The notes: generated by a model not told the origin, from the sequence alone. A stretch of 64,000 bases of DNA from Ruegeria sediminis (GCF_005938215.1 NZ_VCPD01000007.1:1-64000); one strand, 5' to 3'. Counted from the stretch's first letter, positions 53,498 through 62,952 are shown. Program-made: numbers and translations.

Positions 53498-54301
53498 TCA
53501 GCCCAGGGCGCGGGAGATCTGGTCGATCTGGGCCGTGGCCAGCCGCCCGCCATAGGTGGCCTGCAGCGTCTCGGCGGTGAACGCCTCGGCCACGGTGCCT
53601 TCGGCCACCTTGCGGGTGTTGATCAGGAACACATGGTCGAAATAGTCGGTCACGGTGGCAAGGTCGTGATGCACCACCACGACGGTCTTGCCCGCCTGTT
53701 TCAGCGATTTCAGCACTGCGATGATCGCCTTTTCCGTGGCGGCGTCCACCCCGGCGAAGGGTTCGTCCAGCAGGTACAGATCGGCGTCCTGCGCCAGCGC
53801 GCGCGCCAGGAAAACCCGCTGCTGCTGCCCGCCGGACAGCTGGCCGATCTGCCGGTCGGCGAAATCGCGCATGCCGACCCGGTTCAGGCAGTCCATCGCC
53901 GTGGCCCGGTGCCGCGCGCGGACGCGGCCCAAAAGACCCAGTTCGCGGTAAAGCCCCATCAGCACCACGTCGATGACGCGGGTCGGGAAATCCCAGTCGA
54001 CGCTGGCGCGCTGCGGTACATAGGCGATGCGGGCGCGGCGGTCGTCGAGCGGCTGGCCGTAGACGGTCACCTGGCCCGAAAGAGGCGTGATGATGCCGAG
54101 CGCGGCCTTGAGCAGCGTCGATTTGCCGGCGCCGTTGGGTCCGATGATCGCCGTCATCGCGCCCGGCTGCACCGTCATGTCCACCGAAAAGACCGCCGGT
54201 TTCTGCCCGTAGGAGACCGTCAACCCCCGGATCGCAAGCGGGCTTGCGGCCAGATCCTGGGGTGCAACTGTGGTGCCTTCGCTGGTTGCAAGCTCGAGCA
54301 T
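53498..54301 (-). CDS. sitB: Mn/Fe ABC transporter ATPase (SitB-like)
   Basis: The 267-residue ATPase has Walker A GPNGAGKST, signature LSGGQQQRVFLARAL, Walker B DLYLLDEPFAGVD and the H-loop in VVVVHHDLATV. The ASVDWDFPTRVIDVV loop is typical of the metal importer ATPases. ATG 54301 lies four bases after the sitA stop. Confidence 0.92.
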   Translation of the reverse strand: MLELATSEGTTVAPQDLAASPLAIRGLTVSYGQKPAVFSVDMTVQPGAMTAIIGPNGAGKSTLLKAALGIITPLSGQVTVYGQPLDDRRARIAYVPQRASVDWDFPTRVIDVVLMGLYRELGLLGRVRARHRATAMDCLNRVGMRDFADRQIGQLSGGQQQRVFLARALAQDADLYLLDEPFAGVDAATEKAIIAVLKSLKQAGKTVVVVHHDLATVTDYFDHVFLINTRKVAEGTVAEAFTAETLQATYGGRLATAQIDQISRALG

Positions 54302-54305
54302 GGGC

Positions 54306-55262
54306 TCAGAACCCCGCCGAAAGCCGGCCGTCCATGCCGCGTTCCGGCACATCGGCGCCGAGCGCCCCGGCTATCACCGTGATGTTGTGGTCGAGCATGC
54401 CCAGATAGGTGCCCTCGTAGGTGTCTTCCTCGCCCATCGCGTCCGAGAACAGCTCGCCGCCGACATTCACCTCGTGGTCCTTGGCGGCGGCGCCTTCGAT
54501 CAGCGCGCGCACGGAGCGGTCGGAGACCGAGCTTTCGACGAAGACGGCGGAGATCTTGCGTTCGACCAGAATGTCGACCAGTTCGCCGATCCGGTTCAGG
54601 CCGGCCTCGGACTGGGTCGAAATGCCCTGGATGCCCATCACCTCGAAGCCGAAGCTGCGGCCGAAATAGCCGAAGGCGTCATGCGCGGTGACCAGCACCC
54701 TGTTGTTCTCGGGCACGGCGGCCAGCGTCGTTTCGGCGTAATCCGACAGGCGGTCCAGTTCGGCCAGATGCCGTTCGGCGTTGGCGGCGAAGGTTTCGGC
54801 GGCTTCGGGGCGCAGGTCGGTCAGCGCCTGCTGCACCTCGACGACCACGTCGCGCCACAGGTCGGGCGTCATCCAGACATGCGGGTCGTACTTGTCGGCA
54901 TAGTCGTCATGAGCGCGCAGCTTGGACTTGTCGATGCCCTCGGCCACCGCGACCACGGTGCGCTTGCGGCCGAGGTCGTGGAAGAACTCTTCCATCTGCG
55001 CCTCGAGGTAGAGGCCATGCCACAGCACCAGGTCGGCGCGGGTCATGGCGACGATGTCGCTGCGGGTCTGTCGATAGGCATGCGGGTCGACGCCCGGCCC
55101 CATCAGGGCCTTCACCTCGACCTGATCACCGCCGACCTGGCGCGCGGCGTCCGCGATCATGCCGGTCGTGGCGACGACCTTGAGCGGCGATTGCGCCCAC
55201 GCGGCCAGCGGCATGGCGGCAACCAGACCCAAAACCACAAGAAAGCTGCGACGAATCATCAT
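54306..55262 (-). CDS. sitA: Mn/Fe/Zn periplasmic binding protein (SitA/TroA-like)
   Basis: The 318-residue protein has a signal peptide (residues 1-24) and the cluster A-I metal-binding fold. Expected ligands are H61 (DPHAY), H128 (YDPHVWM), H194 (TAHDAFGYF) and D274 (LFSDAMG), the TroA pattern. There is no His-rich loop as in dedicated ZnuA, so manganese or iron is likelier than zinc. It is first in the operon sitA-B-C-D, and two palindromes typical of the Mur/Fur family lie upstream. ATG 55262 or 55259 is the start. Confidence 0.9.
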   Translation of the reverse strand: MMIRRSFLVVLGLVAAMPLAAWAQSPLKVVATTGMIADAARQVGGDQVEVKALMGPGVDPHAYRQTRSDIVAMTRADLVLWHGLYLEAQMEEFFHDLGRKRTVVAVAEGIDKSKLRAHDDYADKYDPHVWMTPDLWRDVVVEVQQALTDLRPEAAETFAANAERHLAELDRLSDYAETTLAAVPENNRVLVTAHDAFGYFGRSFGFEVMGIQGISTQSEAGLNRIGELVDILVERKISAVFVESSVSDRSVRALIEGAAAKDHEVNVGGELFSDAMGEEDTYEGTYLGMLDHNITVIAGALGADVPERGMDGRLSAGF

Positions 55263-55296
55263 GAACCCCGTTCTGGCGATATCCTTGGATTGAATA

Positions 55297-55342
55297 TGCG
55301 AACCATTCGCAATCAAGTCAATGCAATTGCGAATTAGTCGCA
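55297..55342. promoter_or_regulatory. Two Mur/Fur-type boxes upstream of sitA
   Basis: TGCGAA-CCA-TTCGCA (55297-55311) is a perfect palindrome. A second copy with one mismatch, TGCGAA-TTA-GTCGCA, lies at 55328-55342. Both are 35-80 bases before the sitA start, where a manganese-responsive Mur protein would bind to shut the operon when metal is sufficient. The 6-3-6 architecture fits the Mur box I remember for alphaproteobacteria. Confidence 0.75.
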
Positions 55343-55456
55343 AGAAAATGCCGATTTTGTCCATTTGGTCAAAAACCGTGCGTCAAGCACCCTCGCGCCG
55401 CTTGCCAACCCGTCGCGGCTCATGCGACTTTGGCCGCGAGCCTCCCGAAGGAAACG

Positions 55457-56449
55457 ATGATGGAAACGCAGAGCCTCGAGCGCACGGCGCATCTCCCGCA
55501 AGTGACCGAGCCCCGGAATCCCGGCATGGAGCTTGATCTGGACTGGGTGCGGACCGTGCAGGCCAACACCTCGGCGATCGAACGCCGCGCCGCCACCCTG
55601 CCCGGCCGCCGCTCGGTGAAGAAGGACCACCAGGCGGCGTGGCTGCTGAAGGCCGTCACGCTGATCGACCTGACCACGCTGGCGGGCGACGACACGGCGG
55701 GCCGGGTGCGCCGTCTCTGCGCCAAGGCCCGGCAGCCGGTGCGCGCCGAACTGCTTGAGGCGATGGGCATGCCGCCTATCACCACCGGCGCGGTCTGCGT
55801 CTATCACGACATGGTGGAAACCGCCGTTGCGGCGCTGAAAGGCACCGGCATTCCCGTGGCCGCGGTCTCGACCGGCTTTCCGGCGGGCCTGTCCCCCTTT
55901 CACCTGCGCATCGCCGAGATCGAGGAAAGCGTGAGGGCGGGTGCCGCGGAAATCGACATCGTGATCTCGCGGCGTCACGTTCTGACCGGCGACTGGCAGG
56001 CGCTCTATGACGAGATGAAGGCGTTCCGCGCCGCCTGCGGCGAGGCGCATGTCAAGGCGATCCTCGCGACCGGAGAGTTGGGCAGCCTGCGCAACGTGGC
56101 GCGCGCCTCGCTGGTCTGCATGATGGCGGGCGCCGATTTCATCAAGACCTCGACCGGCAAGGAAAGCGTGAACGCCACCCTGCCCGTGTCGCTGGTGATG
56201 ATCCGCGCCATTCGCGACTATTTCGACCGCACCGGCTATCGCGTCGGTTACAAGCCGGCGGGCGGCATCTCCAAGGCCAAGGACGCGCTGGTCTACCTGT
56301 CGCTGATCAAGGATGAGTTGGGCGACAGATGGCTGGAGCCGGACCTGTTCCGCTTCGGCGCCTCGTCGCTGCTGGGCGATATCGAACGGCAATTGGAACA
56401 CCATGTCACCGGGGCCTATTCCGCCGGTTACCGGCATTCGATGGGGTGA
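55457..56449 (+). CDS. deoC: Deoxyribose-phosphate aldolase
   Basis: DeoC splits 2-deoxyribose 5-phosphate into glyceraldehyde 3-phosphate and acetaldehyde. The 330-residue enzyme has the Schiff-base lysine K230 in ADFIKTSTGK and the catalytic acidic/lysine environment of the barrel (VSTGFPAG, VKAILATGEL, YKPAGGISKAKDAL). It has an N-terminal extension of about 70 residues, as in the longer DeoC subgroup. It is followed by an aldehyde dehydrogenase gene 11 bases later, which could oxidise the acetaldehyde released. GAAGGAAAC precedes ATG 55457. Confidence 0.95.
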   Translation: MMETQSLERTAHLPQVTEPRNPGMELDLDWVRTVQANTSAIERRAATLPGRRSVKKDHQAAWLLKAVTLIDLTTLAGDDTAGRVRRLCAKARQPVRAELLEAMGMPPITTGAVCVYHDMVETAVAALKGTGIPVAAVSTGFPAGLSPFHLRIAEIEESVRAGAAEIDIVISRRHVLTGDWQALYDEMKAFRAACGEAHVKAILATGELGSLRNVARASLVCMMAGADFIKTSTGKESVNATLPVSLVMIRAIRDYFDRTGYRVGYKPAGGISKAKDALVYLSLIKDELGDRWLEPDLFRFGASSLLGDIERQLEHHVTGAYSAGYRHSMG

Positions 56450-56460
56450 GGATACGCGCA

Positions 56461-58794
56461 ATGACCATCAAGGAAATATTCGACACCATGGATTACGGCC
56501 CCGCCCCCGAAAGCGCCGCCGAAGCGTTGGCCTGGCTGGTGGATCAGGGCGACCGGTTCGGCCATTTCATCGATGGAGCCTTCACCAAGCCCGGCAAGGG
56601 CTTTGAAAGCCGCAACCCGGCGACGGGCGAGGTTCTGGCGATGCTGACGCAGGCGACGCAGGCCGACGTGGACGCCGCCGTCGCCGCCGCCCGCAAGGCC
56701 CAGCCGAAATGGGAAGGTCTGGGCGGCGCCGGCCGGGCGCGGCACCTCTATGCGATCGCGCGGCTGCTGCAGAAACATGCGCGGCTGTTTGCGGTGCTGG
56801 AAAGCCTCGACAACGGCAAGCCGATCCGCGAGAGCCGCGACATCGACATCCCCCTGGCGCAGCGCCATTTCTACTATCACGCGGGCATGGCGCAGCTGAT
56901 GGAAAGCGCATTGCCCGACGCGGAACCGCTGGGCGTCTGCGGCCAGATCATCCCGTGGAACTTTCCGCTGCTGATGCTGGCCTGGAAGATCGCCCCGGCC
57001 CTGGCAATGGGAAATACGGTGGTGCTGAAACCGGCCGAGTACACCTCGCTCACGGCGCTGCTGTTCGCGGATATCTGCAAACAGGCGGGATTGCCCAAGG
57101 GGGTGGTCAACATTGTCACCGGCGACGGCGCCGTGGGCGAGATGATCGTCGCCGCCGAGGTGGACAAGATCGCCTTCACCGGCTCGACCGCCGTGGGCCG
57201 GCGCATCCGCGAGGCGACCGCCGGACGCGGATTGGAACTGACGCTCGAGTTGGGCGGCAAGTCGCCTTACGTGGTGTTCGACGACGCAGATATCGACAGC
57301 GCCATCGAAGGGCTGGTCGACGCGATCTGGTTCAATCAGGGCCAGGTCTGTTGCGCGGGCTCGCGCCTGCTGGTGCAGGAGGGCATCGCCGAGCGGTTCC
57401 ACGACAAGCTGCGCGCCCGGATGGACGGCTTGCGCGTCGGCAATCCGCTGGACAAATGCATCGACGTGGGCGCGGTGGTAGACCCTGTGCAGTTGCAGAC
57501 CATCAAGAGCATGGTCGACGCAAACACCGCCGGGCAGGTGCATCACGCCGCCTGCGAGTTGCCGGAAAACGGATGCTACTATCCGCCTACCCTGATCACC
57601 GGGCTGGAGACCAGCGACCCGCTGATGCAGGAGGAGATTTTCGGCCCGGTTTTGGTCTCGTCCACCTTCCGCACGCCCGCGGAAGCGGTGGAACTGGCGA
57701 ACAACACCCGCTACGGGCTGGCGGCGACGGTCTGGACCGAGAACGTCAACCTTGCGCTCGACATCGCGCCCAAGCTGGCGGCGGGCGTGGTCTGGGTCAA
57801 CGCCACCAACCTGTTCGACGCCGCGGCCGGATTCGGCGGCGTGCGCGAAAGCGGCTTTGGCCGCGAGGGCGGCTGGGAGGGGCTGAGCGCCTATACCCGG
57901 CCCAAGGGCAAGGCGAAGCCGCTGACCAGGGTCGAAGCGCGGACCGGCGACGGCGGACCCGTCGATCCGATCGACCGCACCGCCAAGATGTATGTCGGCG
58001 GCAAGCAGGCGCGGCCGGATGGCGGCTATTCGCGCCCCGTCTGGGGCAAGTCGGGCCTGCTGGGTCATGTGGGCCTCGCCAACCGCAAGGACGTGCGCAA
58101 CGCGGTCGAGGCCGCCGCCGGGGCGGCCAGCTGGGGCAGGACGACCGGGCATCTGCGGGCGCAGATCCTGTACTACATCGGTGAGAACCTGTCGGCCCGC
58201 TCGGACGAGTTCGCACGCCGCATCGACGCGATGACCGGCAGGAAAGACGGCGCGAAAGAGGTCGACGCCGCGATCCAGCGCCTGTTCACCGCCGCCGCCT
58301 GGGCCGACAAGTATGACGGGCAGGTGCATGGCGTGCCGATCCGGGGCGTGGCGCTGGCGATGAAAGAGCCGGTGGGCGTGATCGGCGCGCTCTGCGCGGA
58401 CGAGGCGCCGCTCTTGGGTCTGGTCTCGGTCATGGCGCCGGCGATCGCCATGGGCAACCGCGTGGTGCTGGCGGCAAGCGAGCCCTACCCGCTGGCGGCG
58501 ACGGATTTCTACCAGGTCCTCGACACGTCGGACGTGCCTGCGGGCGTGGTCAACATCCTGACCGGCAGCCATGCCGACATGGCGAAACCGCTGGCCTCGC
58601 ATCTGAACGTGGACGCCGTCTGGAGCTTTTCCTCGACCGATCTGTCCGGCGCGATCGAGAAGGCGTCGGCGGGCAACCTCAAGCGGACCTGGGTCAACAA
58701 CGGCCGCGCCTTCGACTGGAACACGGACCAGACGCGCCGCTTCCTGCAGGCCGCGACCGAGGTCAAGAACATCTGGGTTCCCTACGGCGAGTAG
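56461..58794 (+). CDS. Two-domain aldehyde dehydrogenase of the ALDH16 family
   Basis: The 777-residue protein is two ALDH units in one chain. The first (about 30-495) has the catalytic cysteine C297 in NQGQVCCAGS, the general base E263 in LELGGKSP and the NAD-binding PWNFP motif. The second (about 500-777) is ALDH-like but shorter: it retains KEPVGVIGALCADEAPLLG and VVNILTGSH, yet has no cysteine motif, so it should be non-catalytic. This domain plan defines ALDH16, known from a bacterial (Loktanella) structure and animal proteins. It sits 11 bases after deoC, so acetaldehyde oxidation is a likely role. Confidence 0.93.
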   Translation: MTIKEIFDTMDYGPAPESAAEALAWLVDQGDRFGHFIDGAFTKPGKGFESRNPATGEVLAMLTQATQADVDAAVAAARKAQPKWEGLGGAGRARHLYAIARLLQKHARLFAVLESLDNGKPIRESRDIDIPLAQRHFYYHAGMAQLMESALPDAEPLGVCGQIIPWNFPLLMLAWKIAPALAMGNTVVLKPAEYTSLTALLFADICKQAGLPKGVVNIVTGDGAVGEMIVAAEVDKIAFTGSTAVGRRIREATAGRGLELTLELGGKSPYVVFDDADIDSAIEGLVDAIWFNQGQVCCAGSRLLVQEGIAERFHDKLRARMDGLRVGNPLDKCIDVGAVVDPVQLQTIKSMVDANTAGQVHHAACELPENGCYYPPTLITGLETSDPLMQEEIFGPVLVSSTFRTPAEAVELANNTRYGLAATVWTENVNLALDIAPKLAAGVVWVNATNLFDAAAGFGGVRESGFGREGGWEGLSAYTRPKGKAKPLTRVEARTGDGGPVDPIDRTAKMYVGGKQARPDGGYSRPVWGKSGLLGHVGLANRKDVRNAVEAAAGAASWGRTTGHLRAQILYYIGENLSARSDEFARRIDAMTGRKDGAKEVDAAIQRLFTAAAWADKYDGQVHGVPIRGVALAMKEPVGVIGALCADEAPLLGLVSVMAPAIAMGNRVVLAASEPYPLAATDFYQVLDTSDVPAGVVNILTGSHADMAKPLASHLNVDAVWSFSSTDLSGAIEKASAGNLKRTWVNNGRAFDWNTDQTRRFLQAATEVKNIWVPYGE

Positions 58795-58821
58795 GGAACC
58801 GTCCAACACGGGAGGCTCGAC

Positions 58822-59637
58822 ATGGATTTTGCGGGAAAAACGGTGATCGTCATTGGCGGCACCAGCGGCATCAACCGGGGCATCGCCGAGGCTTTCGCGG
58901 CCACGGGCGCGAAACTGGCGGTGGCGAGCCGGTCGCAGGACAAGGTGGATGACACCGTGGCGGCCCTGAAGGCGGCGGGCGCGGCCGAGGCCATCGGCGC
59001 GGCCTTCGACGTGCGCGACCCGGATGCGGTGGCGGCGGGTCTTGCGCGGTTCCACGACGCTTTCGGGGATTTCGACGTTCTGATCTCGGGCGCGGCGGGG
59101 AACTTTCCTGCGCTGGCGGCGGAAATGTCGGTGAACGCCTTCAAATCGGTGATCGACATCGACCTGATGGGCACGATCCACGTGATGAAGGGCGCCTACC
59201 CTTTCCTCAAGCGCCCCGGCGCCAGCATCATCAACATCTCGGCCCCGCAATCGTGGCTGCCCTATGAAGGGCAGGCCCATGTCTGCGCCGCCAAAGCCGG
59301 CGTAGACCAGATCACCCGGACACTGGCGATGGAGTGGGGCCCCGAAGGCATCCGCGTCAATTCCGTGGTGCCGGGCTTCATCGAGGGCACCGAGGGCGCG
59401 AAACGGCTGACCCCCACGAAGGAGGCCGAGGAGTTGTTCCGCTCGGACGTGCCGTTGGGCCGTTGGGGCAAGCCGCAGGACGTCGCCAACGCCTGCCTGT
59501 TCCTGGGCTCGGACTTGGCCGGCTACATCAGCGGCATCCTGCTGTCCGTGGATGGCGGGCTGTATCAGCGGGGTTCGGGACGGGCCGGGCAGATGATCGG
59601 GCAGATGCTGCGCTCGGCCAAGGGGAAAGAGGGCTGA
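58822..59637 (+). CDS. SDR-family reductase, 2,4-dienoyl-CoA reductase-like, without the usual catalytic tyrosine
   Basis: The 271-residue SDR has GGTSGINRGIAEAF for cofactor binding and an NxxG-like ISGAAGNF segment. Where most SDRs have YxxxK, it has AHVCAAKAG: the lysine is kept but the tyrosine is absent. This matches the 2,4-dienoyl-CoA or trans-2-enoyl-CoA reductase branch, where the reaction does not use tyrosine. The following MEWGPEGIRVN motif fits that group. It lies 27 bases after the ALDH16 gene and probably belongs to the same operon. Confidence 0.85.
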   Translation: MDFAGKTVIVIGGTSGINRGIAEAFAATGAKLAVASRSQDKVDDTVAALKAAGAAEAIGAAFDVRDPDAVAAGLARFHDAFGDFDVLISGAAGNFPALAAEMSVNAFKSVIDIDLMGTIHVMKGAYPFLKRPGASIINISAPQSWLPYEGQAHVCAAKAGVDQITRTLAMEWGPEGIRVNSVVPGFIEGTEGAKRLTPTKEAEELFRSDVPLGRWGKPQDVANACLFLGSDLAGYISGILLSVDGGLYQRGSGRAGQMIGQMLRSAKGKEG

Positions 59638-59659
59638 GCGCGGCCCGGCCCTTTCCGGT

Positions 59660-60970
59660 TCAGTTCGTCGTTTCCAGCCCCACCGGCTTGCCGACCACGG
59701 TGAAATGCAACCCGTCGGGGTCCAGCAATTCGCGGGCGACGCGGTTGACCTCGTCCAGCGTCACCGCGTTCACCTTGTCGTTGCGGGTGGCGATGTAGTC
59801 GATCGGCAGCCCTTCCATCTGCATCCCGACCATGATCCCGGCGATCTGGGAGTTGCCGTCGAAGCGCAACGGGTAAGCCCCCGTCAGATAGGTCTTGGCG
59901 TCCTGCAGTTCCTTTTCGGTCACGCCCTCGGTCGCGGCGCGCTGCCATTCGGCGCGGATCACCTCGATCGCCTCTGCGATGCGGTCATTGGCCGAAGACA
60001 CCGAGCCCAGATAGACCGAGGCAAGGTCCTTGGGCACGAGGTAGGAATAGACGCCGTAGGTCAGGCCGCGCTTCTCGCGCACCTCCTGCATCAGCCGGCT
60101 TTCGAATCCGCCGCCGCCGATGATGTGGTTGAGGATGTAGGCGGCGAAGAAATCCGGATCGTCGCGGTCGATCCCCTTCTGCGCGAAAAGCGCCACGGAT
60201 TGCGGCGTGTCGAATTCGACAACGCTGACGCCGCCGGGAATGTTCACCTCGGCCCTGCCCGGAATCGGCGCACCGGCTTCGGGCAGATCGGCGAGCAGCG
60301 TGTCGAGCAGCGCACCCAGTTCTTCGGGCGTGATGTCGCCGACCGCACCGACATAGAGCCGGTCCTTGGCGAAAACACCGCGATAAGCTTCGAGAATGTC
60401 CGCGCGGGTCAGCGCCGAGACGCTTTCGATCGTGCCCTTGCCTTCGCTGCCATAGGGATGATCGCCATAGGCCATTCTCGCGAAGTTCACGCCGGCGATG
60501 TCGTTCGGGTCGGTCTCATCCGACTTCAGCCCCGAAATGACCTGAGCGCGCACTCTGTCGATGGCGTCCTGATCGAAGCGTGGCTCGTGAATGGTGGTGC
60601 GCAGCAGGTCCACGACCTCGCCCCGGTTCTCGGTCAGGAATTGCGCCGAGATGGCGACGGAATCGTCGGTGGCGTTGTAGGTGAAAGACGCCGCCAGCGA
60701 TTCCAGTTCGCGGGCATAGGTGCGGGCATCCATGTCCCCGGCCCCCTCTTCCAGCAGGCCGCTCATCAGGTAGACCGCGCCGCGCTTGTCCTCGGGGTCG
60801 AGCGAGGTGCCGCCGCGGAAGCGCAATTCGAGCGCGGTGAAGGGGATCGAATGCTCCTCGACCAGCCACGCCTTGATGCCGCCGGGCGAGATGACCTCCT
60901 GAATTTTGATCTCGGCCCATGCGGGCAGCGCCAGGGTCAGGGCGATCAGGGTTGCGAAGAAAGTTCTCAT
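59660..60970 (-). CDS. M16-family peptidase homologue, predicted inactive subunit
   Basis: The 436-residue protein has a signal peptide (about 1-19) and the M16 fold, with the C-terminal R/Y-type motif KRGLTYGVYSYLVP kept. Its zinc-motif region reads KRGAVYLMSGLLEEGA with no HxxEH, so it should be non-catalytic. It overlaps the active partner gene by four bases. M16B peptidases commonly work as an active/inactive pair, here in the periplasm. Confidence 0.9.
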   Translation of the reverse strand: MRTFFATLIALTLALPAWAEIKIQEVISPGGIKAWLVEEHSIPFTALELRFRGGTSLDPEDKRGAVYLMSGLLEEGAGDMDARTYARELESLAASFTYNATDDSVAISAQFLTENRGEVVDLLRTTIHEPRFDQDAIDRVRAQVISGLKSDETDPNDIAGVNFARMAYGDHPYGSEGKGTIESVSALTRADILEAYRGVFAKDRLYVGAVGDITPEELGALLDTLLADLPEAGAPIPGRAEVNIPGGVSVVEFDTPQSVALFAQKGIDRDDPDFFAAYILNHIIGGGGFESRLMQEVREKRGLTYGVYSYLVPKDLASVYLGSVSSANDRIAEAIEVIRAEWQRAATEGVTEKELQDAKTYLTGAYPLRFDGNSQIAGIMVGMQMEGLPIDYIATRNDKVNAVTLDEVNRVARELLDPDGLHFTVVGKPVGLETTN

Positions 60971-62307
60971 TGCGTCACCTCGTCGTCGCGCATCAGCCAG
61001 CCGGTCACCGAAGCTTCGCGGCGCAGCACCTCGCGGGCGGCGGCGATGATCTCGTCGCCGGTCACCGCCTGCAACAGGTCGGGCCAGGCCTGCACGTCCT
61101 CGACCGTCAGGCCGCTGGCCAGCGCCTGCCCGTAGCGGTTGCCGATGCCGTCCACGTTGTCGCGGGCATAGATCTGCGCGGCGCGGAGCTGCATCTTGAT
61201 CCGGTCCAGATCCTCCTGCTTGACGCCTTCGGCGATGAAATCGGCAACGGCCTGGTCCATGGCCGCTTCGGCCTCCTGCAGCGAAACGCCTTCGGCCGGG
61301 ACCACGATCAGGTCAAAGGTCGTGTCGTCCAGCGAAACGCCCCGGTACCACGCGCCGGCATAGACGACCTTCTGCGCATCGAACTGGAGTTTTTCGTTCA
61401 GGTAGGATGTGGTGCCACCGCCCAGCAACTCGGCCAGAAGGTAGAGCGCCGCCGCCTGCTCCTGAGCGCCGGCGTCGCGTTCCGGCGCGAGATAGCTGCG
61501 CTGCACATAGGGTTGCGAGACGCGCGGGTCCTTGTAGGTCAGACGCCGTTCGGCCGTCTGCGGCGGTTCCTGGGGGCGGATGCGCTCCGGCAGGTCGGGG
61601 TTGGCCGGGATCACGCCGTAATATTGCTCGGCCAGCGCCTTGACCTCCTGCGGATCCACGTCGCCCGTCACCACGAGGATGGCGTTGTTGGGCGCGTAGT
61701 AGGTCCTGTAGAAGGACAGCGCGTCCTCCATGTCCAGTTCCTCCATCTCGTGCTTCCAGCCGATGATCGGAACGCCATAGCGGTGATTGAGGTATTGGGC
61801 CGCATTCATCTGCTCGCCGAACAGCGAACGGGGGTTGTTCTCGGTCCGCTGATTGCGCTCTTCCAGGATCACGTCGCGCTCGGTGACGATGTCGCGCTCG
61901 GTCAGGCGGACGTTGCGCATCCGATCCGCCTCCATCCGCATCATCAGTTCCAGCCGGTCGGAGGCGACGCGCTGGAAATAGGCGGTGTAGTCGTAGGAGG
62001 TGAAGGCGTTGTCATGGCCGCCATTGGCCGCGACGGTGGCCGACAGTTCGCCTGCCTCCATGGTGTCGGTGGCCTTGAACAGAAGGTGTTCGAGGAAATG
62101 CGCCACACCGGACGAACGCGCGGGCTCGTCGGCGGATCCCGCCCGGTACCAGACCATGTGCTGCACCACCGGCGCGCGGCGGTCCTCGACCACGACCACC
62201 TCCATGCCGTTGTCCAGCGTAAAGGTCGTCACCGCCTCTTGCCCCTCATCGGCAAAAAGCGGCGTTGCGGAAAGCAGGGCGGCAGAAAGCGCCAAAGCCC
62301 GAACCAT
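60967..62307 (-). CDS. M16-family zinc peptidase, active subunit
   Basis: The 446-residue exported peptidase has a signal peptide (VRALALSAALLSATPLFA) and the inverted zinc motif HFLEHLLF (HxxEH), with the distal glutamate expected about 75 residues later. It degrades or processes peptides in the periplasm with the inactive partner. ATG 62307 has GGAGGA upstream. The two M16 genes, DUF3035 lipoprotein, lspA and purH form a conserved order in this family (from memory). Confidence 0.93.
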   Translation of the reverse strand: MVRALALSAALLSATPLFADEGQEAVTTFTLDNGMEVVVVEDRRAPVVQHMVWYRAGSADEPARSSGVAHFLEHLLFKATDTMEAGELSATVAANGGHDNAFTSYDYTAYFQRVASDRLELMMRMEADRMRNVRLTERDIVTERDVILEERNQRTENNPRSLFGEQMNAAQYLNHRYGVPIIGWKHEMEELDMEDALSFYRTYYAPNNAILVVTGDVDPQEVKALAEQYYGVIPANPDLPERIRPQEPPQTAERRLTYKDPRVSQPYVQRSYLAPERDAGAQEQAAALYLLAELLGGGTTSYLNEKLQFDAQKVVYAGAWYRGVSLDDTTFDLIVVPAEGVSLQEAEAAMDQAVADFIAEGVKQEDLDRIKMQLRAAQIYARDNVDGIGNRYGQALASGLTVEDVQAWPDLLQAVTGDEIIAAAREVLRREASVTGWLMRDDEVTQ

Positions 62308-62386
62308 GCGGCATCCTCCGTATCGTTTCCTGTTCAAACTACGGCGGGCACGCGCGGGTTCAAGTGCGATGACGGAAAGTTAAGGA

Positions 62387-62902
62387 TTATTCACCAAATG
62401 GCGGGGCCGCCGGAGTATCGTAGCCCTGCCGCCTCAGACCCTGGACCTGCTTGTAGGGATCCAGCGACTGCTTGCGGTAGGCCTGTTCGTAGCGGTCGAC
62501 CGGGAACAGCCGGATGCGGGTGAACCGGCCCTGCCGTTTGCGGAACTCGGCATCCTCCTGCGCCAGAACCTGCCGCGTGTTGGCCGGCACGCCGTAACGG
62601 CTGGAGGCGGTGATCAGCGCCTGGTCCTGCGACGGCACCTGGCGGGCGTTCAAGGCTGCGGCGCTGCCGCCCAGCGCCACCACGGCCTCGGCCTGCGGGT
62701 TCGGGTCGGTCAGGTTCGCGCCGCCCGGCGTCGGCGCGGGCAGGAAGCTGTAATCCTTGGGCGCCGTCAGCGGCTTGACGGGCAGCACCGAGAATTCATC
62801 CGGCCCGGCCCCTTGCGGCTTGATGTCCTTGAGGCCCTTTTCCGAGCAGCCCGACACCGCAACGGCAGCGGTCAGAATGATTGTCGCCAGCGGCGTCCGC
62901 AT
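62387..62902 (-). CDS. DUF3035-family lipoprotein
   Basis: The 171-residue product has a lipoprotein signal peptide (TPLATIILTAAVAVSGC, lipobox VSGC). The mature part is Pro/Gln-rich with no membrane segments and matches the DUF3035 family of alphaproteobacterial lipoproteins, function unknown. GGAG is 6 bases before ATG 62902. It lies 50 bases downstream of lspA, the enzyme that will process its own signal, and 79 bases upstream of the M16 peptidase gene start. Confidence 0.85.
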   Translation of the reverse strand: MRTPLATIILTAAVAVSGCSEKGLKDIKPQGAGPDEFSVLPVKPLTAPKDYSFLPAPTPGGANLTDPNPQAEAVVALGGSAAALNARQVPSQDQALITASSRYGVPANTRQVLAQEDAEFRKRQGRFTRIRLFPVDRYEQAYRKQSLDPYKQVQGLRRQGYDTPAAPPFGE

Positions 62903-62952
62903 GGTCATCTCCAGCAAGTTTCAGGCGCTTTTAGCCGATTTCTTCCGGCCCG

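Noticed and set aside
56428..59280. 950-codon open frame on the - strand
   Set aside because: Antisense to ALDH16 and the SDR gene, which have intact catalytic motifs.
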